Origin: Bacillota bacterium | Lineage (GTDB): Bacteria > Bacillota > Clostridia > Lachnospirales > Lachnospiraceae | Assembly: GCA_023436065.1 (NCBI GenBank) | Contig: JAEZKU010000036.1 | Location: 62,001-126,000 of the forward strand | Reading direction: 5' to 3' | Length of the DNA: 64,000 bases | Shown: piece after piece, positions 1 to 8,375 of the stretch | Position numbering within the stretch: the stretch's first letter is position 1 | Layout: each line of letters begins with the position of its first letter | Position numbers and translations under genes: made by a program | Notes under the pieces: model-generated | What the model saw: the letters and a program-made list of their open reading frames with translations, nothing else | What the model was told of the DNA's origin: nothing | Database searches by the model: none

Positions 1-1
1 G

Positions 2-229
2 ATCTCTCTTGTAGATTCTATGGAAGAGAAGCTTAAGGATTACAACGGTCTGAATGAAGATATCTTCATCAGCCACGGTGATTGTGAAGAGGACGCGAAG
101 TTTGTAGCAGACCAGATCAAGGAACGCTTCGGGATCAACAATTTCCTTATTCATTATGTAAGTCCCACCATTGGGTCGCATTCCGGACCCGGAACCATCG
201 CATTGTTCTTCATGGGAAAAGAAAGATAA
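2..229 (+). CDS. DegV family fatty-acid-binding protein, C-terminal fragment
   Basis: This is the last 75 codons of a gene whose start lies left of the window; the frame is open from base 2 and an internal ATG at 20 is not the true start. The ending motif SHSGPGTIALFF and the preceding FISHGDCEEDA are typical of the C-terminal domain of DegV proteins, which bind a fatty acid and in Firmicutes present it to fatty acid kinase. A complete paralogue with the equivalent HCGPCTLGILYY ending lies at 30834-31685. Only the C-terminal subdomain is visible, so ligand and partner cannot be judged. Confidence 0.85.
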   Translation: MSLVDSMEEKLKDYNGLNEDIFISHGDCEEDAKFVADQIKERFGINNFLIHYVSPTIGSHSGPGTIALFFMGKER

Positions 230-272
230 GCTTCCTGTTTCTTCGGACGGAGCGATATAATACGTATTTCAA

Positions 273-301
273 AGGGGTGTTGCCGGGCTGGTGACACCCC
301 T
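273..301. terminator. Hairpin downstream of degV, possible terminator
   Basis: Arms AGGGGTGT (273-280) and ACACCCCT (294-301) pair perfectly around a 13-nt loop 44 bases after the degV stop. No T-run follows, so intrinsic termination is likely but not certain. Confidence 0.5.
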
Positions 302-408
302 AAATTGTTGATACGATAAAAGAGGGGATGACATCGTACAGATTTTAAGCGCCTTACCTTCCTAGGCATGTCCGAAGGGACAGGAAGACGGGGTTGGACC
401 ATTTGAGG

Positions 409-437
409 TTGTGTTTAATTTTCCCATATGCTATAAT
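409..437 (+). promoter_or_regulatory. Sigma-A-type promoter of the response regulator
   Basis: TTGTGT (409-414) is separated by 17 bases from a perfect TATAAT (432-437), 44 bases upstream of the ATG at 481. A GGGGGAG ribosome binding site precedes that ATG. This is the only good promoter match in the 250-base gap after degV. Confidence 0.6.
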
Positions 438-480
438 TCCGTTAAATGTTTCGTGATTAGACTATAGGGGGAGTTTTAAG

Positions 481-1179
481 ATGGCAAATGAGAGATTTTT
501 GGTGATAGAGGATGATGCAGATATCAACAGACTGCTTTGCAGGTATCTGGAGAAGGAGGGATATCAGCCAGTCGCAGCGTTTTCCGGTACTGAAGCGAGA
601 TTGCAGCTCCAGTTTGGTTCCTTCGACTTGATTTTACTGGATCTTATGCTGCCGGGAGTCACGGGAGAAGAACTGATCAGTGAAATCAGAAAGACCTCCC
701 ACCTTCCGATCATCGTGATTTCGGCAAAGACATCCCTGGAATCCAAGGTAAATTCTCTTAAGATTGGTGCTGACGATTATATGACCAAGCCCTTTGAGCG
801 TGAGGAGGTTCTGGCACGGGTGGATGCCCTACTACGCAGAAGCCGTAACACCAACATACCCAGTGGTACTCCCGATGAGAGCAGATATACCCTGAAGCAG
901 TTGGTATTAAAGCCTGCCTCCAGAGAGGTCTTCGTAAAGGATCACGCCATCTCCCTGACTGCCTATGAATTTGATATCCTGCTGCTTCTGCTGCAATATC
1001 CTGATAAAGTATTTACCAAGGAACAGCTGTATCAGGATATTTGGAAAACCGGTTATTACGGTGAGGATAATACCATCAACGTTCATATCAGTAACATCCG
1101 TAAAAAAATCAAGGAATATGATGATGACTCCTATATCAAGACTGTATGGGGGATCGGCTTTAAAATCGATAATGTATAG
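481..1179 (+). CDS. OmpR/PhoB-family response regulator
   Basis: A 232-residue two-domain regulator. The receiver domain (about 5-115) has the acidic pair DD at 11-12, phospho-acceptor Asp54 in LLDLMLPG and the conserved Lys103. The C-terminal winged helix (about 132-230) contains the usual transactivation-loop ending around VWGIGFKI. It is the first gene of a module with an ABC exporter (1316-3008) and a histidine kinase (3073-3978), the arrangement typical of peptide-antibiotic sensing and resistance systems. The direct repeats just downstream (1190-1230) are the likely binding site, which would make the transporter its target. The inducer cannot be told from sequence. Confidence 0.92.
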   Translation: MANERFLVIEDDADINRLLCRYLEKEGYQPVAAFSGTEARLQLQFGSFDLILLDLMLPGVTGEELISEIRKTSHLPIIVISAKTSLESKVNSLKIGADDYMTKPFEREEVLARVDALLRRSRNTNIPSGTPDESRYTLKQLVLKPASREVFVKDHAISLTAYEFDILLLLLQYPDKVFTKEQLYQDIWKTGYYGEDNTINVHISNIRKKIKEYDDDSYIKTVWGIGFKIDNV

Positions 1180-1189
1180 CTCTTTCATC

Positions 1190-1243
1190 TTTAAGCTTTC
1201 TTTAAACTTTATTAAGTACTTATTAAAATTCGGGCGCTATAAT
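1190..1243 (+). promoter_or_regulatory. Response-regulator box and promoter for the ABC transporter
   Basis: Three phased 11-mers, TTTAAGCTTTC (1190-1200), TTTAAACTTTA (1201-1211) and TTAAGTACTTA (1212-1222), are followed by TTAAAATT. A perfect -10 TATAAT lies at 1238-1243, and there is no good -35 hexamer because the repeats occupy that position. Direct repeats of 10-11 bp abutting a -10 are the classic layout of an OmpR-family activated promoter; assignment to the regulator at 481-1179 is inference. Confidence 0.6.
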
Positions 1244-1315
1244 GACACTCATAAAGATTGAACAGCATTCGAATATGTTTGATCAAATCAAAGCGAATTT
1301 GAAAGGAGTAATAAG

Positions 1316-2239
1316 GTGAGAGAGGTTATATTAGCTACAAAAAATCTGACAAAGAACTATAATTCAACATCGGCTCTGCAGAATGTCAACCTGGAGCTAA
1401 AGCAGGGAGAAATCTATGGACTGGTAGGGAAGAACGGTGCGGGAAAGACAACGTTATTACGCATCTTAAGCGGGCAGGCATTTCCGACAGTGGGTAGTGT
1501 ATCCCTATTTGGAACCACTTCCGAGTCTGAATTAAACAGGGAAAGAAAGAGAATTGGAAGCATTATCGAGACCCCCAGCTTCTATGCCAATATGACGGCA
1601 GAGCAAAATCTGGAGTATTACCGTATACAACGTGGTATTCCCGGAAAAAACTGCGTGAAGGAGGCTCTTGCCGAGGTCGGACTTGCCAATACAGGTAAAA
1701 AGAAGTATAAAGGCTTCTCTCTTGGTATGAAGCAGAGGCTTGGTCTGGCGCTTGCGCTGATGAACCAGCCTGAAATCCTTCTCCTGGATGAACCCATCAA
1801 TGGTCTGGATCCCTTCGGTATTGTTGAAATCCGTAACCTGCTGATCAAACTTAATCAAGAGAAAAACATTACAATCCTGATCTCCAGCCATATTTTGACC
1901 GAGCTTTCCAATCTGGTAACGTATTATGGCTTTATCGATAAGGGCGTTCTGGTGAAGCAGCTGTCCCAAGAGGCATTGTCCAAGGAATGCAACCGTTATC
2001 TGGAGCTTAGGGTGGATCAGATAGACAAGATGACAGCTTTGCTGGAGACTAAGCTTCATTGCACCTCCTTTAAGGTCACCCCTGATCATGCCATTCAAAT
2101 CTTTGACTATCCGGAGCAGATCAGCAAGGTCAGCGAACTTGCTGTTGCTAACGGTATCGGTCTGAATTCCATGAGCATCAAGGATATCAATCTTGAGAAC
2201 TATTTCATTCAATTGGTAGGAGGGGAAAGCAATGATTAA
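1316..2239 (+). CDS. ABC transporter ATP-binding protein, BcrA-like
   Basis: A 307-residue ATPase of the bacitracin/lantibiotic-exporter type. Visible motifs are Walker A GKNGAGKT (38-45), a signature loop SLGMKQ (about 135-140) and Walker B LLLDEP (155-160) followed by NGLDP. The C-terminal 85 residues form the accessory region usual for BcrA-type ATPases. The start is GTG at 1316, chosen because AAAGGAGT ends a few bases upstream. The last 8 bases overlap the permease gene at 2232, implying translational coupling. Together they should form an ABC-2 type complex that removes a peptide or lipid-active compound from the membrane; the substrate is not predictable. Confidence 0.9.
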   Translation: MREVILATKNLTKNYNSTSALQNVNLELKQGEIYGLVGKNGAGKTTLLRILSGQAFPTVGSVSLFGTTSESELNRERKRIGSIIETPSFYANMTAEQNLEYYRIQRGIPGKNCVKEALAEVGLANTGKKKYKGFSLGMKQRLGLALALMNQPEILLLDEPINGLDPFGIVEIRNLLIKLNQEKNITILISSHILTELSNLVTYYGFIDKGVLVKQLSQEALSKECNRYLELRVDQIDKMTALLETKLHCTSFKVTPDHAIQIFDYPEQISKVSELAVANGIGLNSMSIKDINLENYFIQLVGGESND

Positions 2240-3008
2240 TTATATCAGAAGTGAACTATACCGTATATTACGCAACAGAGGTGCTTATTTATTCATACTT
2301 GTTTGCTCTGCATTACTCACCAGTGCAAACGTGGTACTTGCTGCAGTGGCCCATAACGAGAAAACCTTTCCTTATGCAACGACGGAATTTGCTTTCGGCA
2401 TGTTCCTGGGTTCCTTCCCGGCCGTATTCTTGCTTTGTATAACTGTGGCTTCAATCGTATTTGGCAATGAACATAATAATCATACCTTGAAGAACAGTAT
2501 ATCCTATGGTATTAACCGTGGAAGCATCTACTTTGGCAAGTTAATCGTAGAAATACTCTATGCCATCATTGCCTTTGCAATCATCACCGGCGTAGATATC
2601 GCTACCGCTTATCTTCTTCTTGAGAATTCCGGTCCCGACATTTTGGAGATGCTTTTCAAATTCAGCTTCGCAGCATTACCACAGCTACTTTTTGCACTGG
2701 CCGTAACCAATTGCTTCCTCTTTATATTGGAAAGCAATGGAGCTGCTATTTCAGCAATCATCGGAGCGTCTGTTGCTTATCCTATGGTAAACAGGTATCT
2801 GGCACTGAAGTTTGAAATCTTTGCTAAGCTGAACAAGATCTTACCCTGGAATATCGTCAGCAGCATCAATTTTGATGATAATCTGCAAATGATTGCTCCC
2901 TGGGCAGGGAGAGATGGTTATATCAACAGCTGGTTATTTGGTATTTTCTGGATGATTGTATTTATCGTAATTGGGTTTGTAGTCTTTAGACGTAAGGAAG
3001 TAAAATAA
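2232..3008 (+). CDS. ABC-2 type transporter permease
   Basis: A 258-residue integral membrane protein with about six hydrophobic segments (near residues 16-38, 54-76, 102-125, 140-165, 168-188, 230-250), matching the size and topology of BcrB-like permeases. It overlaps the ATPase gene by 8 bases and uses an AGGAGGGG site inside that gene. It most likely pairs as a homodimer with the ATPase to make an exporter. It lacks the large extracellular domain of BceB-type permeases, which argues for a transporter that removes its substrate rather than acting as the sensor. Confidence 0.85.
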   Translation: MINYIRSELYRILRNRGAYLFILVCSALLTSANVVLAAVAHNEKTFPYATTEFAFGMFLGSFPAVFLLCITVASIVFGNEHNNHTLKNSISYGINRGSIYFGKLIVEILYAIIAFAIITGVDIATAYLLLENSGPDILEMLFKFSFAALPQLLFALAVTNCFLFILESNGAAISAIIGASVAYPMVNRYLALKFEIFAKLNKILPWNIVSSINFDDNLQMIAPWAGRDGYINSWLFGIFWMIVFIVIGFVVFRRKEVK

Positions 3009-3072
3009 GTGAATCCTGTCTTAGGTCATTGGGGAATGAAATTAAGATAAAGTTTGAAGGGAGGTGTGCTAA

Positions 3073-3978
3073 ATGGAAGTCTTCTGTATCGTATTGCTTG
3101 TGCTGATACTGTTCCTGTCCGCACGCCTCTTTTTCCTTCACAGAGCAATCGACTCTGCTTCTGATCAGATGGAGGAAATAGAGAATTATCCGAGACAAAA
3201 CCGTCATTTAAGAACCTCTTTCCCGGACAAAAAGTTGGAAAGACTGCTACGTAAGATCAATGAGGTTTACCTTGCAAGGCAGCAGGAACGGGTCGTGTAT
3301 CAGAAGAGGGAGACGCAGATCCGTCAGGAAATCGAAAATATCTCCCACGATTTAAGGACACCTCTGACCTCTATCCTCGGCTATGTCAGCTTCCTGCAGG
3401 AGGAGGATCTAGAGCCTGAAGAACGCCGTGAATATATAGATATTATTCAAAAAAGAGCCAGGATTTTGCAGAGCTTTATACAGGATTTTTATGAAATCTC
3501 AAGGATTGAAGCTGATGATTATCCACTTCTGCTGGAAGTAATCCATGTTCAGGCACTGTTAAAGGAGGCTCTTGTTGCCTATTATCACGAATTCGAGCAA
3601 AAACAGCTGGAGCTTACAGCAGAGCTGGAGGAAAGACCAGCCCTGATAATCGCCGATAAGATCCAATTTAACCGTGTCCTGAATAATTTGATACAGAATG
3701 CATTGAAGTATTCCAGAAAGCAGTTTAAGGTCAGACAATACATGGCACACGGCTGCTGCTTTATCCAATTCATCAATGATACCGATATCACAAGCCAGGA
3801 AGAGCTTGCGCTGGTCTTTAACCGCTTCTATACAGGTGATCAATCCCGCAGCAATCAAAGCAGCGGACTGGGGCTGACGATTACCAAGCTTCTGGTCGAA
3901 AAGATGAAGGGTCAGATCGATGCAAGAATGGAACAGGACCGGTTCATCATAGAGGTCATGTGGAAATGTAATATTTAG
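3073..3978 (+). CDS. Sensor histidine kinase, short N-terminal anchor
   Basis: A 301-residue kinase with a single hydrophobic segment (about 3-22) and no extracellular sensor domain. It has a coiled linker (about 40-85), a HisKA domain with phospho-acceptor His92 in SHDLRTPLTS, and an HATPase domain with N-box NNLIQNALKYS and G-box SSGLGLTITKLL. GGGAGGTG precedes the ATG. As the fourth gene of the module it should phosphorylate the regulator at 481-1179. Without a sensor domain it probably reads the state of the membrane or of the transporter; that is inference from intramembrane-sensing kinases. Confidence 0.9.
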   Translation: MEVFCIVLLVLILFLSARLFFLHRAIDSASDQMEEIENYPRQNRHLRTSFPDKKLERLLRKINEVYLARQQERVVYQKRETQIRQEIENISHDLRTPLTSILGYVSFLQEEDLEPEERREYIDIIQKRARILQSFIQDFYEISRIEADDYPLLLEVIHVQALLKEALVAYYHEFEQKQLELTAELEERPALIIADKIQFNRVLNNLIQNALKYSRKQFKVRQYMAHGCCFIQFINDTDITSQEELALVFNRFYTGDQSRSNQSSGLGLTITKLLVEKMKGQIDARMEQDRFIIEVMWKCNI

Positions 3979-4045
3979 TCTTGCAAACGGCCCTCGAAAA
4001 CAGTAGAATAGGGATTATGTTCTGTGTTCGAAAGGTTGGACAGCT

Positions 4046-4930
4046 ATGATAAGCTCAAATAAGGATCAATTGAAAGGTACTTTATACATATTCATATCCG
4101 CAGTTCTGTTTAGTCTTGCAGGTGTATTGATCAAAATGATATCCTGGTCTTCCCTCAGCATCAACGGCATCAGAAATCTTTTTGCCTTTCTGGTCATGGC
4201 CATCTATCTTAAGAAAGTACACCATAAAATCGTAATCAACAAGGCTGTTCTCCTTGGTTCCATATGTAATCTGCTCATGAATCTGACCTTTGTCATGGCA
4301 ACGAAGATGACCTCTGCTGCCAATGCAATCGTTCTGCAATTCACTGAGCCCATATTTTTAATCCTGATTCTTTGGGTGATCTGGAAGCAGAAGCCGGACA
4401 AAAAGGCTATGATAGCCAGCTTTTTTGTGTTTGTCGGAATACTATGCTTCTTCTTTGACGAGCTTTCCTTAAGCGGTCTGGTAGGTAATATTCTTGCCAT
4501 TGCCTCCGGAATACTATATGCCTTTGTCTTCCTGATTAAGAAGATGAACAATTCGGATTTTGAATCCTCCATTGTCCTGTCCCAGATTGCCAGTTTTTTT
4601 CTGTTTATACCCTGGTATTTCAAAGAGACGGATTATTCCCCGAAGAATTTCATCTTTGCCGTAATCCTTGGCCTATTCCAGCTTGGAATAGCTTATGTAT
4701 TCCTAGCAAAGGGTCTGGAGCATGTATCCCCGGTCAGCGCATCGCTTACTTCCACGATTGAGCCTATCTTAAATCCGATCTGGGTTGCAATCTTTTATGG
4801 TGAGCTGCTTCATCCCATCGCAATTGTCGGTGCTGCTATTGTTATTCTGTCCGCCACTGTTTATAATATAGTTAATACCAAAAATGAGACAAAACACCCT
4901 GATACCGGGGTCTCTGTCGTAACTGAATAA
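4046..4930 (+). CDS. EamA/DMT-family transporter
   Basis: A 294-residue protein with ten predicted membrane helices in two repeated EamA halves (about 10-140 and 150-282); the motif TSTIEPILNPIW in the second half is typical of the drug/metabolite transporter superfamily. Its start at 4046 follows GAAAGG. It lies 67 bases after the kinase gene and ends at a strong terminator (4951-4996). The substrate cannot be inferred; family members export amino acids, nucleosides or drugs. A second DMT transporter, only distantly similar, lies at 19501-20349. Confidence 0.85.
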   Translation: MISSNKDQLKGTLYIFISAVLFSLAGVLIKMISWSSLSINGIRNLFAFLVMAIYLKKVHHKIVINKAVLLGSICNLLMNLTFVMATKMTSAANAIVLQFTEPIFLILILWVIWKQKPDKKAMIASFFVFVGILCFFFDELSLSGLVGNILAIASGILYAFVFLIKKMNNSDFESSIVLSQIASFFLFIPWYFKETDYSPKNFIFAVILGLFQLGIAYVFLAKGLEHVSPVSASLTSTIEPILNPIWVAIFYGELLHPIAIVGAAIVILSATVYNIVNTKNETKHPDTGVSVVTE

Positions 4931-4950
4931 ACGCGCCCTAATATAAATTG

Positions 4951-4996
4951 AACCGATCACCAATAGCCCGATTAATCAAGCAATTGGAGATCGGTT
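4951..4996 (+). terminator. Rho-independent terminator of the EamA gene
   Basis: AACCGATC-A-CCAAT pairs with ATTGG-A-GATCGGTT (arms 4951-4964 and 4983-4996) and is followed by a T-rich tail. Confidence 0.85.
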
Positions 4997-5012
4997 TTTT
5001 ATTGTCAGTTCT

Positions 5013-5225
5013 TTAATGAAAAGCTCCTCCGTTATGAAGATTACGGACCACCTCGGTGACCCGGTTCCTTGCCTCATCTCCTGTTGTGGAACCTTCTATA
5101 TAATCGACCAGTTCCTTTCTTTTTTGATCCGATAAATTCACAAAGCTCTTCATCGCGTTCATATCCATCGCCAAACGCATTCCAAGTCCTTCGGGAATCT
5201 GATGTTCATTGTCAATCAGACTCAT
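5013..5225 (-). CDS. Small conserved protein, 70 aa, unknown function
   Basis: A 70-residue charged protein with a good AAAGGAG site nine bases before its ATG. The central segment (about residues 24-50: MKSFVNLSDQKRKELVDYIE) resembles the helical tail found at the end of YdeI/OmpD-associated proteins and in small clostridial proteins of similar length. That likeness is from memory of the motif and does not assign a function. It is convergent with the EamA gene and about 100 bases beyond the PTS gene, so it may be transcribed alone or as the tail of that transcript. Confidence 0.65.
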   Translation of the reverse strand: MSLIDNEHQIPEGLGMRLAMDMNAMKSFVNLSDQKRKELVDYIEGSTTGDEARNRVTEVVRNLHNGGAFH

Positions 5226-5329
5226 AGCCTGCTCCTTTCCTGCTATCTAATTACGCATAATTAATCTGCTGTTACAAATGGAATATTGCATGCTTAGTAT
5301 CTGATGATATGATTATTTTATCATAAAAA

Positions 5330-6460
5330 TCAATTTGTTTTTTCTTCCATTGCTTCCATATGAAAATCATCTTCATTAAATCGGAATAGCAGTCCCAAGA
5401 CCAGGGCAATGAAAAATGCTGCAATCATGGAAAGCAGGAAGGTAAAAAAGCCCTCACCCAAATATACCACCAGGGTTAACACGGAAGGAAAAGCAAAGGC
5501 CACTGCTCTGGCACTTGAGGTTCCGACAATGGCACCACCGACGGCTCCGGCGATACAGGCTGCAGCCATTGGGCGTTTGAGAGGAATTGAAATTGTGTAG
5601 AGTACCGGTTCCGTCACACCGAGAATTGCTGTAATGGAACTGGATAATGCTACCGTCTTCAGCTTTTTATTTTTGGCAAGGATGCTCACTGCCATGGCTG
5701 CTCCGGCCTGTCCCATAACTCCGGCACCGCAGTAAGGCAGAAAGGTATCGTAGCCAAGGGTATTTACATGCTCAATGATAACCGGAACCATCCCCCATTG
5801 AAGGCCAAACACCACCAATGGCTGCCAGATGAAGCCAAATACCACACCCGCCAGGATCGGACTAAGATTATAAATGGCCGCATATGCATTGGAAAGACCG
5901 GAGCCAATCGCAGCACCAATCGGACCGAATACGAGGAAGGTGATCGGTACGACGATGATAATTGATATCATGGGCTTCAGAAAGCCTTTGATTGTGCTGT
6001 GAAGATACTTCTCCAGTGGCAGCTCCACGAAGTGCAGCAACCCGACTGCAAGAAGGATGGGAAAGACACTGGAGGGATAAGAAACAGGGGTAACCGGTAA
6101 TCCCAGAAATGCAAGCCCAGACCCGCTCTCAAACAGCTTTGTAATTTCGGGATAAACCAATGCAGCCGCCACCAAAATAGAGGTTACGGTATCTGCCTTT
6201 AGCTTATGAGATGCTGTATAGGCAAGGAATATGGGGAGGAAGTGAAAGAACGCGTCAGCAGCTGCAAATAGAATCCTGTATGCTCCAGCTTCCGCACTCA
6301 CCAATCCATTATTGGAAAGCACCAATAGTAAGCCTTTCAGCAGTGCTGCTGCCATTAATACATTAATGATTGGAAGGAATATCCCTGAAATTGTGTCAGT
6401 TATGATATGTAGCCGGCTTGCGTTAGTCTTTCCAGCCATTTTCTTGTCATTCTTACTCAT
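5330..6460 (-). CDS. PTS transporter EIIC component, glucose/beta-glucoside superfamily, stand-alone
   Basis: A 376-residue multi-spanning protein matching the EIIC membrane domain of the glucose-glucoside PTS superfamily; the hallmark GVTEPVLYTISIPLKRP (about 285-301) corresponds to the conserved GITEPIE-like loop of sugar-binding EIIC proteins. AGAAGGAG precedes the ATG. The protein ends shortly after the last helix, so EIIB (phospho-cysteine) and EIIA (phospho-histidine) domains are absent, and no EIIA or EIIB gene is next to it. It must borrow these from elsewhere or work in another mode. No antiterminator gene is adjacent. Confidence 0.85.
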   Translation of the reverse strand: MSKNDKKMAGKTNASRLHIITDTISGIFLPIINVLMAAALLKGLLLVLSNNGLVSAEAGAYRILFAAADAFFHFLPIFLAYTASHKLKADTVTSILVAAALVYPEITKLFESGSGLAFLGLPVTPVSYPSSVFPILLAVGLLHFVELPLEKYLHSTIKGFLKPMISIIIVVPITFLVFGPIGAAIGSGLSNAYAAIYNLSPILAGVVFGFIWQPLVVFGLQWGMVPVIIEHVNTLGYDTFLPYCGAGVMGQAGAAMAVSILAKNKKLKTVALSSSITAILGVTEPVLYTISIPLKRPMAAACIAGAVGGAIVGTSSARAVAFAFPSVLTLVVYLGEGFFTFLLSMIAAFFIALVLGLLFRFNEDDFHMEAMEEKTN

Positions 6461-6566
6461 ATGTTTCTCCTTCTGTATCTATCTTACTCTTCTCCCTGTT
6501 TCATAAAGCTGCTGACGGAGGATAGCTGCCCTTTCGCAGATTACCTTCCGTCAGCAAATTAATTAA

Positions 6567-8321
6567 TTATGCCAGTCTTACAAACTCATCTATCAGATCT
6601 TCAATCGTCTTTAGACTGCTCCGCCAGAAATTCGGATCCTCCAAGTCAATCTCCGCCTGTTTTGCGGCGTCTTCGACATTCATGACTGTCGTGGCATTCA
6701 GTAATGCCTTGTATTTCGGAACAAATGCCTCGCCCTCATTTTTGTATTTCTCGTACAAGCCTCTTGCGAACAGACCGCCGAAGGCATAAGGGAAATTATA
6801 AAAGCTTAAATGCTCCGAATAATAATGACTCTTTAATACCCACATGTAGGGATGCAGATAATCCTGGTCAAGACCGTCGCCATACGCCACCTTCTGGGCA
6901 TTCAGCATCATATCCTTCAGTTCGTCTGAAAATAAGAATCCGGTTTTAGACTTCTCAAATACTTCGGTCTCAAACAGGTATCTGGAATAAATATCACAGA
7001 TGATCTGTGTCACATCCTGCAGCTGGTTTTCAATCAGGGCTATCTTCTCCCTGCCCTCGGCATCCTTAATCGCAGCCTCCATAATCAATGCCTCGTTGAA
7101 GGTAGATGCCGTCTCAGCCACAGGCATACTGTAATCTACATTCAGCGGCAGGTGCTCCTGGATATTCAGGCCGTGGTAAGCATGCCCAAGCTCATGCGCC
7201 AGAGTAATTACATCATTTAAGGAGCCGGTGAAATTTGTAAGGATTCTGCTCTGCTTCACAAAAGGCAGATTTTCACAAAAGGCACCGCCAACCTTGCCTT
7301 TTCTCGGGAAGAAATCAATCCACGCATGATCAAAGGCTTCCTCCACCATATCTGCCAAATCATCTGAAAAGCCGCGGAAATGCTTCACAAGATAATTTTT
7401 TGCTTCTTCTGTGGTAAACTTCGTATTACTCTCTCCGATCGGAGCAAACAAATCATACCAGGGGAGTCCCTTCTCATGTCCCATCAGCTTTGCCTTATGC
7501 TTCAGATACTTATGGAAATGCGGCAGAGATTCTTTGATTGCCGATAACATTGCCTCCAGAGTAGAGCGTTTCATCTTAGCCTGCATCAGGGTCATCTCTA
7601 ATGGAGACTCATAGCCTCTTAGCTCACTGATGGTATTTACCTGAGTCTTAATATTATTTAGAGAAAAGCTCACCGCATCCTTGATCTTCTCATAGGCTGC
7701 AAGTTCTGCTGCAAACGCATCCTTACGCACCTCGGGATCCTCGCTATGAGCCATGTTTCGTACCTCCGGCAATGTAATCACATTATTCCGGTAATCTACC
7801 TCCAGGGTAGATGTCAAAAAGCTCTGCATACTACCCCAGGCTGACCCTGCAGAGATATTCAGCTTTGCGATTACTTCTTCCACATCATCACTCAGAAGAT
7901 ATTTTGCTTCCTTTTTCATCTCGGAAAGAAGATATTCATATTCCTTCAGCTTCGGATACTGATCGATATATTTCTTTAAATCGGCAATCTTTGCGATGTA
8001 TTTATGAATGACCGCCATAGGCTTGGAGGATAGGCTGAGCTGCTTCTCAATTGCATTCATCTCGTTGACCGTCTCACTGTCAGAGGTATTCACCGACTGT
8101 CTCAGAGCAACATAATAATTCATTCTGGTACCTACCAGCTGATACTGCTCCAGATAGTCCACAGCCTTTAACAGCTTCTCTTCCTCCCCTCCCGGAGCGA
8201 CAAGCTCTTGACAAAAGCTATCAAGCTCCTTCGTCAGACGCTGAAGCTTTTCTTTATCCTCCTTGTATTTCAAATCCTCATAACCCTGATATAATATATC
8301 CAATGACCATTCCTTGTTCAT
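6567..8321 (-). CDS. pepF: Oligoendopeptidase F, M3 family
   Basis: A 584-residue cytoplasmic zinc peptidase. The M3 signature HELGHAYHG places the zinc ligands at His376 and His380 with catalytic Glu377, and the third ligand lies in the downstream ETASTFNEALI segment. Length and the N-terminal helical domain match PepF enzymes, which cleave peptides of roughly 7-17 residues during protein turnover and nutrition. AAAGGACG precedes the ATG. It is read in the same direction as the PTS gene, about 100 bases upstream of it, without an obvious functional link. Confidence 0.93.
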   Translation of the reverse strand: MNKEWSLDILYQGYEDLKYKEDKEKLQRLTKELDSFCQELVAPGGEEEKLLKAVDYLEQYQLVGTRMNYYVALRQSVNTSDSETVNEMNAIEKQLSLSSKPMAVIHKYIAKIADLKKYIDQYPKLKEYEYLLSEMKKEAKYLLSDDVEEVIAKLNISAGSAWGSMQSFLTSTLEVDYRNNVITLPEVRNMAHSEDPEVRKDAFAAELAAYEKIKDAVSFSLNNIKTQVNTISELRGYESPLEMTLMQAKMKRSTLEAMLSAIKESLPHFHKYLKHKAKLMGHEKGLPWYDLFAPIGESNTKFTTEEAKNYLVKHFRGFSDDLADMVEEAFDHAWIDFFPRKGKVGGAFCENLPFVKQSRILTNFTGSLNDVITLAHELGHAYHGLNIQEHLPLNVDYSMPVAETASTFNEALIMEAAIKDAEGREKIALIENQLQDVTQIICDIYSRYLFETEVFEKSKTGFLFSDELKDMMLNAQKVAYGDGLDQDYLHPYMWVLKSHYYSEHLSFYNFPYAFGGLFARGLYEKYKNEGEAFVPKYKALLNATTVMNVEDAAKQAEIDLEDPNFWRSSLKTIEDLIDEFVRLA

Positions 8322-8375
8322 ATTTTCTTCGTCCTTTCTTTAGGTTATCTTATGTATTATTGTATTATGCTATAC

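Noticed and set aside
965..1261. 98-codon frame inside and after the response regulator gene
   Set aside because: It is a frame-shifted shadow of the regulator and of its downstream control region.
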